Of a DNA stretch of 64,000 nucleotides, positions 56,874 through 64,000 are shown in pieces; within the stretch, counting starts at the first letter, position 1; each line of letters begins with the position of its first letter. Where the stretch lies: positions 310,001-374,000 of the forward strand of contig NZ_JANBVS010000005.1 of assembly GCF_024586915.1 (NCBI RefSeq). Reading direction: 5' to 3'. Origin of the DNA: Bradyrhizobium sp. SRS-191. Its GTDB lineage: Bacteria; Pseudomonadota; Alphaproteobacteria; Rhizobiales; Xanthobacteraceae. The notes under the pieces were generated by a model that saw nothing but the letters and a program-made list of their open reading frames with translations, was not told the DNA's origin and ran no database searches. The translations under genes and the position numbers were made by a program.

Positions 56874-58733
56874 TCAGAGGAATCCGATCGACAGCCAGGG
56901 GATGAAGGCCACGAGCAGCAGACCGAGCACGAGCGCTCCGAGATAGGGCCAGATGCGCGTCAGCCCGGCATTGGGATCAATCTGACCGATCGAGCACGCG
57001 GCGTAGTAGCCGAGGCCGAAGGGCGGCGCGAACAGGCCGATGCCCATCGCCAGGATGATCACCATCGCGTAGTGCACCTCGTGCACGCCGAGCAGCTTGG
57101 CGGCCGGGAACAGCAGCGGCCCGAACAGCACCATCGCCGGCAAGCCTTCGAGAATGCTGCCGAGCAGAATGAACACCCCGATCGAAATCAGCAGGAAGCC
57201 GTATTTGCCGCCGGGCACCGACGTCATCATCGCCGCCAGCGCGTGCGAGAAGTTCGATTGCGTGAGCGCCCAGGCCATCGCAGTCGCCGCGCCGATGATG
57301 AAGAGAATCGCGCCCGACAAGGCCGCGGTGTGGACCAGCGCCAGATAGAGCTTGCGCCAGTCGAACCGGCGATAGACCAGCAGGCCGACGATGATGGCGT
57401 AGGCGATGCCGATGGTCGACACTTCGGTGGCTGTCGCCACGCCTTCCGTGACGGCGGTGCGGATCAAGACCGGCAGCAGCAGCGCGGGGATCGCGGTGAT
57501 CAGCGCCGCGCGGATCGTAGCCCAGGACGCACGCTCACGGATGATCCCCTCCGGCTCGACCATGCGGCGCTTGGCGACGATCGCCAGCGCCACCGCCAGC
57601 ACCAGGCCCGGGACGATGCCGCCGGTGAACAGCGCAGAGATCGAGACGCCGGCGACAGAGCCGATGATGATCAGCACGATCGAGGGCGGGATGGTCTCGG
57701 CCATCGCGCCGGAGGCCGCGAGCAGCGACACCAGCTCGCCGTCATGGATGCCGCGCCGCTTCATGTCGGGAAACAGCACCGGCGCAACCGCGGCCATGTC
57801 GGCCGTCTTGGCGCCGGAGATGCCGGACACGAGCAGGATCGCGCCCAGCAGCACATAGGACAGGCCGCCGCGGACATGGCCAACCAGCGACACCAGGAAG
57901 CCGACCATCGCCTCGGCCATTCGCGTCATCACGATGAGATGACCAAGCAGGATGAACAGCGGGATGGCGAGCAGCACCAGCGAGGAGACACCCTCGTCGA
58001 TGCGGCTGGTGACGACCTCGAGCGGTGCGGTGGTGACCGTCAGCAGATAGGCAACGGTGGCGAGGCCGAAGCAGAATGCGATAGGCACGCCGGCGAGCAC
58101 GGCCGCGCCGAGCAGCAGCGCGAAGAAGACGATGAGATTCCAGTTGCCGAGCGCCTTCAGCGCCGGCGCGGCGCCCCACAGCACGAGCGCAATGGCCGCG
58201 AGCAGCACCAGCGTGATCGCGAGATCGCGCGAGGCATGGCGGGTCATGCGCAGCAACGCGGTCGCGAGCATCAGGCCGATGCCGACCGGCACGGCGCCGG
58301 CGCGCAGGCTGTCGGACAGCCCGAGCGCCGGCGTCTCGACGAAAGACTGGCCATGGGCGTAGTCGATCGCGGGATGCAGCAGGATGCCCAGGAACAGCGC
58401 CGGGGCCATCAAGGCAAGGCTCTCCAGCACCGCGCGCACGCGCGGGCTGACGCGGTCGACCAGCGCGGTCATCCGCATGTGCTCGCCACGGCTGAGCGCA
58501 AGCACCGCGCCGAACATCGCGAGCCAGAGAAAGGTGATCGACGCGAGCTCGTCGGCCCAGGTCAGCGGCCGGTTGAAGACGAAACGCGACGTCACACCGG
58601 TGAACAGGATCCCGACTTCCGCGACCAGGGCGATCACGGCCGGAATCTCGATCAGCTTCGTCAGGACCCGTTCGAGCCCGTCGACGACGCCGTGCTTCGT
58701 GGAGGCTGCCAAGGACGCGTCGACGCTGTTCAT
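56874..58733 (-). CDS. Fused TRAP transporter permease (DctQM)
   Basis: The 619-residue protein joins the small and large TRAP membrane subunits. Residues up to about 180 are DctQ-like (TSRFVFNRPLTWADELASITF), and the rest is DctM: AIPLFILLGHLIVMTRMAEAM, AASGAMAETIPPSIVLIIIG and APPFGLGYYAACS. Its ATG (58733-58731) overlaps the DctP stop as ATGA, so the two are translationally coupled. It is the second solute importer of this locus beside the ABC system. Confidence 0.92.
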   Translation of the reverse strand: MNSVDASLAASTKHGVVDGLERVLTKLIEIPAVIALVAEVGILFTGVTSRFVFNRPLTWADELASITFLWLAMFGAVLALSRGEHMRMTALVDRVSPRVRAVLESLALMAPALFLGILLHPAIDYAHGQSFVETPALGLSDSLRAGAVPVGIGLMLATALLRMTRHASRDLAITLVLLAAIALVLWGAAPALKALGNWNLIVFFALLLGAAVLAGVPIAFCFGLATVAYLLTVTTAPLEVVTSRIDEGVSSLVLLAIPLFILLGHLIVMTRMAEAMVGFLVSLVGHVRGGLSYVLLGAILLVSGISGAKTADMAAVAPVLFPDMKRRGIHDGELVSLLAASGAMAETIPPSIVLIIIGSVAGVSISALFTGGIVPGLVLAVALAIVAKRRMVEPEGIIRERASWATIRAALITAIPALLLPVLIRTAVTEGVATATEVSTIGIAYAIIVGLLVYRRFDWRKLYLALVHTAALSGAILFIIGAATAMAWALTQSNFSHALAAMMTSVPGGKYGFLLISIGVFILLGSILEGLPAMVLFGPLLFPAAKLLGVHEVHYAMVIILAMGIGLFAPPFGLGYYAACSIGQIDPNAGLTRIWPYLGALVLGLLLVAFIPWLSIGFL

Positions 58734-59758
58734 CCGAGCTCTCCGACGTTGGACTGCAGGATGGTCCAGGCCTCCTCGCCGAACTTGCCGCGCCAATCCT
58801 TGTAGAAGCTGCTCTTGCCGAGCGCGGTGCGGAACGCGTTCTTGTCGACGTCGACGAAGGTGAAACCCTTGGCGGCGAGATCGGCGCGCAGGCTCTGGCT
58901 GAGCGCGGCGATGTCGGCGCGCTCGTCGTCGGCCGACTTGCCGAACTCGCGGGTGACGATCGCCTGCAGGTCCGACGGCAGCTTGCCGAAGGCGGCGCGG
59001 TTGCCGAGGATCCAGTAGGCGTCCCAGACATGGCTGGTGAGCGAGCAGTATTTCTGGACCTCGTAGAGCTTGGCGGTCGCAATGATCGGCAGCGGGTTCT
59101 CCTGCCCCTCGACCACCTTGGTCTGAAGCGAGGTGTAGACCTCGTTGAAATTGATCGGGGTCGGACCGGCGCCGAGCGCCTGGAACAGGCTGGTCAGGAT
59201 CGGCGCGGCCGGCACGCGAATCTTGAAGCTCTTGAGATCATCCGGCGTCTTGATCTCGCGGGTCGACGACGTGACCTGGCGAAAGCCATTGTCCCAGGGT
59301 TTTGAGAGCGCGATGGCGCCGGTCTTCTCGATGTCCTTGCGAATGTGATCACCGAGGCTGCCGTCCATCGCCTTCCACACCTGATCGTAGGACGAGAAAG
59401 CGAAGCCGGTGTTGACGATGCCGGCGAGCGGCACCCGCGTGGCGAGCACGGAGCTCGCGATGTTGATCGCATCGACCGCGCCGACGCGAACCTGCGAGAT
59501 CAGGTCCGTATCGGAGCCGAGCTGATTGGCGGGATAGAGGTTGATCTCCAGGCGGCCGCCGCTGGCTTCCTTGATGCGGTTGGCGGCCTCTTGCGCCCGC
59601 TTGTTGACCGGATGCGACGGGTCCTGCCCGGTCGCAAGCTTCATCGTGAACTCGGCCGCGTTCGCATAACGCGAGATCGCGAATGTGAAAGGCAGAGCTG
59701 CTGCTGCCGTGATCAATTGCCGACGCGTCGTCCCCTTGGTCCCCTTGCGCATTTCCAT
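58730..59758 (-). CDS. TRAP transporter solute-binding protein (DctP)
   Basis: The 342-residue protein carries a twin-arginine-like leader (TTRRQLITAAAALPFTFA) and a classical DctP domain: MKLATGQDPSHPVNKRAQEA, the RVPAAPILTSLFQALGAGP segment with the arginine that binds carboxylates, and EVYTSLQTKVVEGQENPL. It belongs to the dicarboxylate/sugar-acid class and differs from the pair at 37.8-40.2 kb. The conserved Arg favours an acid ligand. Start ATG at 59758. Confidence 0.92.
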   Translation of the reverse strand: MEMRKGTKGTTRRQLITAAAALPFTFAISRYANAAEFTMKLATGQDPSHPVNKRAQEAANRIKEASGGRLEINLYPANQLGSDTDLISQVRVGAVDAINIASSVLATRVPLAGIVNTGFAFSSYDQVWKAMDGSLGDHIRKDIEKTGAIALSKPWDNGFRQVTSSTREIKTPDDLKSFKIRVPAAPILTSLFQALGAGPTPINFNEVYTSLQTKVVEGQENPLPIIATAKLYEVQKYCSLTSHVWDAYWILGNRAAFGKLPSDLQAIVTREFGKSADDERADIAALSQSLRADLAAKGFTFVDVDKNAFRTALGKSSFYKDWRGKFGEEAWTILQSNVGELG

Positions 59759-59828
59759 CCCTCCAGTATGAAATTATTTTTATGGGCCGGCGCCATGGCG
59801 CCGGCGATGAATGAGAGCGGTTGGCCCG

Positions 59829-60842
59829 CTATGTGAGCCAGCCCTTCACCTGCCTTGCGACCTCCGAGAGCGAGATGCCGTAGCGGTCGTGCAGCGTCGG
59901 CAGCGCGCCGGCGTCGAGGAATTCGTCGGGTATCCCGATCTGCCGGAACGGCACGTGCACCCCCGAACGCATCAACACCCCGGCGACAGCCTCGCCGAGA
60001 CCGCCGATCAAGGTATGGTTCTCGGCGACCACCACGAGACGCCCGGATCGGCCGGCCTCGCGCAGGATGGTCTCGGCGTCCAGCGGCTTGATCGTCGGCA
60101 CGTGCAGTACGGCGACATCGACGCGATCATCGGATAGCGCCTTGGCCGCCTCGAGCGCGCGCATCGTCATCAGGCCGGACGAGATCATCAGCACGTCCCG
60201 GCCGTCGCGCAGCAGCTTGGCCTTGCCGAGCTCGAATTTGTAGTCGTACTCGTCGAGCACCAGCGGCACCTGGCCGCGCAGCAGGCGCATGTAGACCGGC
60301 CCCTGATGGGCGGCCATCGCAGGCACGACCTGCTCGATCTCATGCGCGTCGCAGGGATCGATCACCGTCATGTTCGGCATCGCGCGCATCAGCGCCAGAT
60401 CCTCGGCCGCCTGGTGGCTCGGGCCGTAGCCGGAGGTCAGGCCGGGCAGCGCGCAGACGATCTTCACATTGCGATCTTCCTCGGCGATCGTCTGATGGAT
60501 GAAGTCGTAGGCGCGGCGCGAGGCGAACACGGCGTAGGTCGTCGCGAACGGCATGAAGCCTTCGGCGGCGAGGCCCGACGCGGCGCCGAACAGCAGCTGC
60601 TCGGCCATGCCCATCTGATAGTAGCGATCGGGAAACTCCTTCGCGAAGATGTGCAGATCGGTGTATTTGCCGAGGTCCGCCGTCATACCGACGATTTCGG
60701 GCCTGTGGCGCGCCAGTTCGACCAGCGCGTGGCCGAACGGCGCCGGCTTGGTGCGCTGCCCCTCGGAGGCGATCGAGGCGATCATCGCCGAGGTCGTCAG
60801 GCGCGGCTTGCTCAGATCCGGAGCGGGTCTTGTCGATTTCAT
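59829..60842 (-). CDS. Transketolase, C-terminal (pyrimidine-binding) subunit
   Basis: The 337-residue subunit carries the transketolase pyrimidine domain (PAPFGHALVELARHRPEIVG, YYQMGMAEQLLFGAASGLAA with the catalytic Glu) and the C-terminal domain (GRLVVVAENHTLIGGLGEAV). It pairs with the upstream thiamine-diphosphate subunit to move two-carbon ketol units between sugars. Its ATG at 60842 overlaps the N-subunit stop by one base. Split transketolases of this kind usually belong to accessory sugar pathways. The N-terminal 30 residues are not conserved. Confidence 0.9.
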   Translation of the reverse strand: MKSTRPAPDLSKPRLTTSAMIASIASEGQRTKPAPFGHALVELARHRPEIVGMTADLGKYTDLHIFAKEFPDRYYQMGMAEQLLFGAASGLAAEGFMPFATTYAVFASRRAYDFIHQTIAEEDRNVKIVCALPGLTSGYGPSHQAAEDLALMRAMPNMTVIDPCDAHEIEQVVPAMAAHQGPVYMRLLRGQVPLVLDEYDYKFELGKAKLLRDGRDVLMISSGLMTMRALEAAKALSDDRVDVAVLHVPTIKPLDAETILREAGRSGRLVVVAENHTLIGGLGEAVAGVLMRSGVHVPFRQIGIPDEFLDAGALPTLHDRYGISLSEVARQVKGWLT

Positions 60843-61690
60843 CAGGGCCTCCCGGCGTCGAGCGCGGCGATCGCGAGCTGCCATTCATACGGCTCGACGC
60901 GGATGAAGTGGTTCTTCTCGCGTTGTTCGAGGAAGGGCACGCCCTTGCCCATCAACGTGTCGGCGACGATCATGCGCGGCTTCGGCGCTTCGAGCATCTT
61001 GGCCGCGTCGAAAGCGGCGACCACGGCGTCGAGATCATTGCCGTCGACGCGCTGCACGAACCAGCCGAAGGCTTCCAGCCGGTCCACCAGCGGCTCGAAG
61101 CTCATCACCTGGGTCGAGGGGCCGTCGGCCTGCTGATTGTTGACGTCGACGATCCCAATCAGGTTGTCGAGCTTGTAATGGCTGGCGGACGAGATCGCCT
61201 CCCACACCGAGCCCTCGTCGAGCTCTCCGTCGGAGAACAGCGTGTAGACGCGCGAGGACGATTTCTTCCGCTTCAGCCCAAGGCCCATGCCGACGGCGAT
61301 GCTGAGGCCGAGGCCCAGCGAGCCGCCCGACATTTCCATGCCCGGCGTGTAGGACGCCATGCCGGACATCGGCAGCCGGCTGTCGTCGCTGCCGTAGGTC
61401 TCGAGCTCGGCCTCAGGCACGATGCCGGCCTCGATCAGCGCGGCGTAAAGCGCGATGGCGTAGTGACCGTTCGACAAAAGAAAACGATCGCGCTCCTCCC
61501 AAGTGGGATCCTCGGGCCGGTAGCGCATCGCGTGAAAATAAGCCGTCGCCAGCACGTCGGAGATATCGAGCGCCTGGGCGATGTAGCCCTGCCCCTGCAC
61601 CTCGCCCATGCGCAGCGCATGGCGGCGGATATTGTAGGCGCGCTGCGCCAGGGTCGGCGCGTTGACGAGCCGGTTGGTTGCGGTGTCCAT
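60842..61690 (-). CDS. Transketolase, N-terminal (thiamine-diphosphate-binding) subunit
   Basis: The 282-residue subunit has the thiamine-diphosphate motif SDGELDEGSVWEAISSASHY ending in DVNN, the RFLLSNGHYAIALYAAL segment with the reactive His, and GGSLGLGLSIAVGMGLG. It works only with the downstream C-terminal subunit. The SDR gene lies 14 nt upstream. Together with the transporters this suggests growth on a sugar that is cleaved by ketol transfer. Confidence 0.9.
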   Translation of the reverse strand: MDTATNRLVNAPTLAQRAYNIRRHALRMGEVQGQGYIAQALDISDVLATAYFHAMRYRPEDPTWEERDRFLLSNGHYAIALYAALIEAGIVPEAELETYGSDDSRLPMSGMASYTPGMEMSGGSLGLGLSIAVGMGLGLKRKKSSSRVYTLFSDGELDEGSVWEAISSASHYKLDNLIGIVDVNNQQADGPSTQVMSFEPLVDRLEAFGWFVQRVDGNDLDAVVAAFDAAKMLEAPKPRMIVADTLMGKGVPFLEQREKNHFIRVEPYEWQLAIAALDAGRP

Positions 61691-61704
61691 GATCTCAGAC
61701 CTTG

Positions 61705-62454
61705 CTAGTGGATCAGCATGCCGCCGTTGACGTCGATCACCGCGCCCGTGACATAGGCGGACAGATCCGACGCCAGGAAGGTGTAGATGCCGGCGACATC
61801 GTCGGCGGTGCCGAGACGGTTCAGCGGAATGCCCTCGAGGATCTTGGCCTTCATCTCATCGGTCAGCTTGCCGGCCGTGATGTCGGTGCCGATCAGGCCG
61901 GGCGTCACGCAGTTGACCCGGATGCCGTCATTGCCGAACTCGCGCGCCATCGCCTTGGCGAGGCCGAGCACGCCGGCCTTCGCGGCGGAGTAATGCGGGC
62001 CGCCGAAAATGCCGCCGCCGCGCTGTGCCGAGACCGACGACATGCAGGCGATCGAGCCCGATTTGCGGGCGCGCATATGCGGGATCACCGCCTGCGACAG
62101 GAACAGCACGCCCTTGAGATTGACGTCCTGGATGCGATCCCAATCGTCCGGCGTGATGTCGAGCAGCTTGACCGGCTGGGTGATGCCGGCATTGTTGATG
62201 AGGATGTCGATGACGCCGAACTTGGCGACGACCTGCGCGACGGCGTCATTGCAGGAGCTCTTGTCGGCGACGTTGCAGCCGAGCCCGAGATGCTGATCGC
62301 CGAGCGTCGCAGCCGCATCGGCTGCCGCAGCTGCATCGATGTCGAGGATGGCGACGCGCGCCCCTTCGGCGGCGAACCGTCGCGCGGTAGCGAGCCCGAT
62401 GCCGCGCCTCGAAGCTGCGCCCGAGATGATCGCCGTTTTGCCGCTGAGCAGCAT
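61705..62454 (-). CDS. Short-chain dehydrogenase/reductase
   Basis: The 249-residue SDR has the cofactor site IISGAASRRGIGLATARRF, NNAGITQ, and the catalytic Ser-Tyr-Lys set (SSVSAQRG and HYSAAKAGVLG). Asp at the end of strand 2 (ILDIDAA) favours NAD. It is the first gene of the minus-strand cluster; ATG 62454 follows GGGAGGAC. It probably oxidises the imported sugar or alcohol, which is inference from context. Confidence 0.92.
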   Translation of the reverse strand: MLLSGKTAIISGAASRRGIGLATARRFAAEGARVAILDIDAAAAADAAATLGDQHLGLGCNVADKSSCNDAVAQVVAKFGVIDILINNAGITQPVKLLDITPDDWDRIQDVNLKGVLFLSQAVIPHMRARKSGSIACMSSVSAQRGGGIFGGPHYSAAKAGVLGLAKAMAREFGNDGIRVNCVTPGLIGTDITAGKLTDEMKAKILEGIPLNRLGTADDVAGIYTFLASDLSAYVTGAVIDVNGGMLIH

Positions 62455-62542
62455 CCTTAGGTCCTCCCAAAGTGTCGTTGTGTTGGGCTTGACCATGGCG
62501 GGGCGGAGAGGCGACGACAAACGCACAGTTGTCACGGATAAA

Positions 62543-62555
62543 TGAATCTGGTTCA
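62543..62555. promoter_or_regulatory. LysR-type binding site (TGAA-N5-TTCA)
   Basis: TGAATCTGGTTCA is an inverted repeat of the T-N11-A form used by LysR regulators. It lies 8 nt before the LysR gene and 89 nt before the divergent SDR gene, so a bound regulator could repress itself and activate the cluster. A short site of this kind can occur by chance. Confidence 0.45.
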
Positions 62556-62563
62556 CTCATGGC

Positions 62564-63445
62564 ATGCTGTCCAATATCCCGATCTCGTCAATCAAGGCGT
62601 TTGAGGCCGCCGCCCGGACCGGTTCCTTTCGCGATGCAGCGAATGAGCTTCACCTGACGCCGAGCGCGGTGAGCCACGCCATCCGCAAGCTGGAGACCAC
62701 CCTGCGCACGGTGTTGTTCGAGCGCACGGCACGGTCCGTGCGGCTGACGCCGGCCGGCGAGAACCTGATGCGCCATGCCGGCGCCGCCTTCGACCAACTG
62801 CGCCGAGGCCTCGAAGAGGTCGCCGCACGCGGTCCGCAACTGGTCCGCGTGCATTCGGCGCCGAGCTTCGCGGCGCAATGGCTGACGCCACGATTGGCGC
62901 GCTTCCTCGCCGCCCATCCGAAGCTCGAGGTGCGGCTGTCGGCCAATACCGACTATGCGCGTTTCAAGAACGACGATTTCGACATCGACATTGTCTACGG
63001 CCAGCCGCATGCCGAGGGCGTCGAGGTCGTTCCGCTCGCGGAGGAGACCGTGACGCCGCTATGCGCGCCGGCGCTGGCGGCGACGATCAAGCGGCCGGCC
63101 GACCTGCTGGACCGGACGCTGATCCGCTCCGATGTCAAGCAGGTGCAGTGGCACCAATGGTTCGCCGCCAACGGCCTCGAGGCTCCTGCCCTGCACGGCA
63201 TGCGCTTCGACCGCAGCTTCCTGGCGCTGGCGACTGCCGCCGAAGGCCTCGGCGTTGCGCTTGAATCAACCCTGCTGGCCGAGCGCGAGCTCGCCGCAGG
63301 ACGTCTCGTGGCGCCGCTCGCGGGCCGTGCGAACGACGTGCGCTACGTCGGCCATCGCCTGGTGTTTCCGCGCAACGCTCACCAACGTACGGCCGTACGC
63401 GCCTTCGCGGACTGGATTACATCCGAGCTCAGTTCAAATGGCTGA
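62564..63445 (+). CDS. LysR family transcriptional regulator (GcvA-like)
   Basis: The 293-residue regulator has the winged helix-turn-helix near the N-terminus (SSIKAFEAAARTGSFRDAA, HLTPSAVSHAIRKLE, LFERTARSVRLTPAG) and a two-lobe effector domain (QLVRVHSAPSFAAQWLTPRL start). The effector domain resembles that of GcvA-type members. It is divergent from the ten-kilobase catabolic cluster and is its most likely regulator. The frame is complete. Confidence 0.92.
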   Translation: MLSNIPISSIKAFEAAARTGSFRDAANELHLTPSAVSHAIRKLETTLRTVLFERTARSVRLTPAGENLMRHAGAAFDQLRRGLEEVAARGPQLVRVHSAPSFAAQWLTPRLARFLAAHPKLEVRLSANTDYARFKNDDFDIDIVYGQPHAEGVEVVPLAEETVTPLCAPALAATIKRPADLLDRTLIRSDVKQVQWHQWFAANGLEAPALHGMRFDRSFLALATAAEGLGVALESTLLAERELAAGRLVAPLAGRANDVRYVGHRLVFPRNAHQRTAVRAFADWITSELSSNG

Positions 63446-63487
63446 CGACGCTCGTTCTCGACGGGCCGGCATCACACCCGCGCGTGA

Positions 63488-64000
63488 TCATCGCTTCCTG
63501 GCCGTCGAGCGGCCCGCCGCTTCATCGCCTGCTGCTCCAGCATTCGAGGCACGCGCGCCGTTCCACTTGCCCGTCGCGACGAGCGTGAGCAGCGTCGCGC
63601 GGCAGAGGGCGTGGACACTGGACACCGCGTGGCTGAGCGGCCGGTCGACCGGATGGGCGAGGTGTACCGAACGCTTGATCTCCGGCTGCTTGATCGGCCA
63701 CGCCAACAGGCGTTCGCTCTGCACGTCACGTGCAATCGCGTTATAGGGCAGGATCGAATAGCCGATCCCCTCCTCGACCAGTCCCTTGATGTTGGCGTAG
63801 GAGTCGACCTCGATCACCGGCTCGAGCGACAGCCCGCGCGCGGTCGCCTCGCGCTCCAGCAGCATGCGCAGGCCATGGTCCGCGCTCGGCAGGATCAGCG
63901 GAAGCTGGGTCACGTTGGCGTAGGCGACGGCGCCCGATGCGGGCGGCTTGACGCCGGCCAGAGGCACCGTCGGGCCGAGCAGCCAGAGCTCCTCGGTGAT
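63488..64000 (-). CDS. LysR family regulator, C-terminal part (cut by window edge)
   Basis: About 170 residues of an effector-binding domain are visible, beginning ITEELWLLGPTVPLAGVKPP and continuing with LPLILPSADHGLRMLLERE, VEVDSYANIKGLVEEGIGYS-like pattern and ILPYNAIARDV, all typical of the Nac/Cbl branch of LysR regulators. The helix-turn-helix lies beyond the right edge. It is convergent with the GcvA-like gene and ends in a low-complexity tail. Confidence 0.88.
   Translation of the reverse strand: MTEELWLLGPTVPLAGVKPPASGAVAYANVTQLPLILPSADHGLRMLLEREATARGLSLEPVIEVDSYANIKGLVEEGIGYSILPYNAIARDVQSERLLAWPIKQPEIKRSVHLAHPVDRPLSHAVSSVHALCRATLLTLVATGKWNGARASNAGAAGDEAAGRSTARKR

Noticed and set aside
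57072-58805. Long plus-strand frame opposite the fused TRAP permease
   Set aside because: Same antisense effect; the minus-strand gene is fully supported.

Overview
The window is GC-rich and densely coding, and reads as chromosomal DNA of a Bradyrhizobium-like alphaproteobacterium (Nitrobacteraceae). That placement rests on protein character and style, not on a database search: an HWE-type sensor kinase, ExoD, TRAP receptors of the mannitol/chloroaromatic class with twin-arginine leaders, a DUF1326/DUF2182 pair, and two copies of a long palindromic intergenic repeat with gtagggtgggcaaagc ends. No rRNA, tRNA, CRISPR array or insertion sequence was found.

Left part (0-27.5 kb), mostly housekeeping: a TetR regulator cut by the left edge and coupled to a 55-residue ORF; purB; a membrane-anchored DUF2235 hydrolase; cytochrome b561; ftsH; a lipid kinase; a TerC/Alx-type membrane protein followed by ExoD; a CYTH-CHAD protein; an M20 amidohydrolase; an EamA exporter convergent with a quinone-oxidoreductase-like enzyme; an HWE histidine kinase; gor, a DUF2059 protein and rpiA on the minus strand; then gph, a lipoprotein, moaA, the DUF1326/DUF2182 pair and a spermidine-synthase-like protein on the plus strand.

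At about 27.55-29.3 kb the base composition changes abruptly to AT-rich. This short island holds one gene, starting at a TTG, for a protein with an N-terminal TIR-like domain (PF10137 type) and a long helical C-terminal region. It is the best candidate for an undescribed system here: a probable single-gene, NAD-targeting defence protein without the usual CBASS partners. It is followed by two unusual convergent multidomain proteins, a membrane metallophosphoesterase and an SRPBCC-alpha/beta-hydrolase fusion.

The middle part (33.6-52 kb) holds a small secreted protein, a CDF metal exporter, a TRAP transporter (DctQ, DctM) facing two adjacent DctP paralogues on the other strand, the Mrp/ApbC Fe-S carrier, a glyoxalase-fold protein, a hydroxyisobutyrate-dehydrogenase-like enzyme, a TonB receptor plus PepSY protein behind a 26-bp palindrome (possible Zur or other metalloregulator site), a PAS-less sensor kinase, a DUF1289 protein, a retropepsin-like protease, a HisC-like aminotransferase and dusA.

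The right part (52.3-62.5 kb) is a minus-strand catabolic locus of nine genes: an amidohydrolase, a ribose-type ABC importer (binding protein, permease, double ATPase), a DctQM-fused TRAP transporter with its DctP, a split transketolase and an SDR dehydrogenase. Most joints are overlapping or very short. A divergent LysR regulator sits at its head with a TGAA-N5-TTCA site between them. This looks like import and carbon-carbon cleavage of an unidentified sugar or sugar acid. A second LysR gene runs off the right edge.
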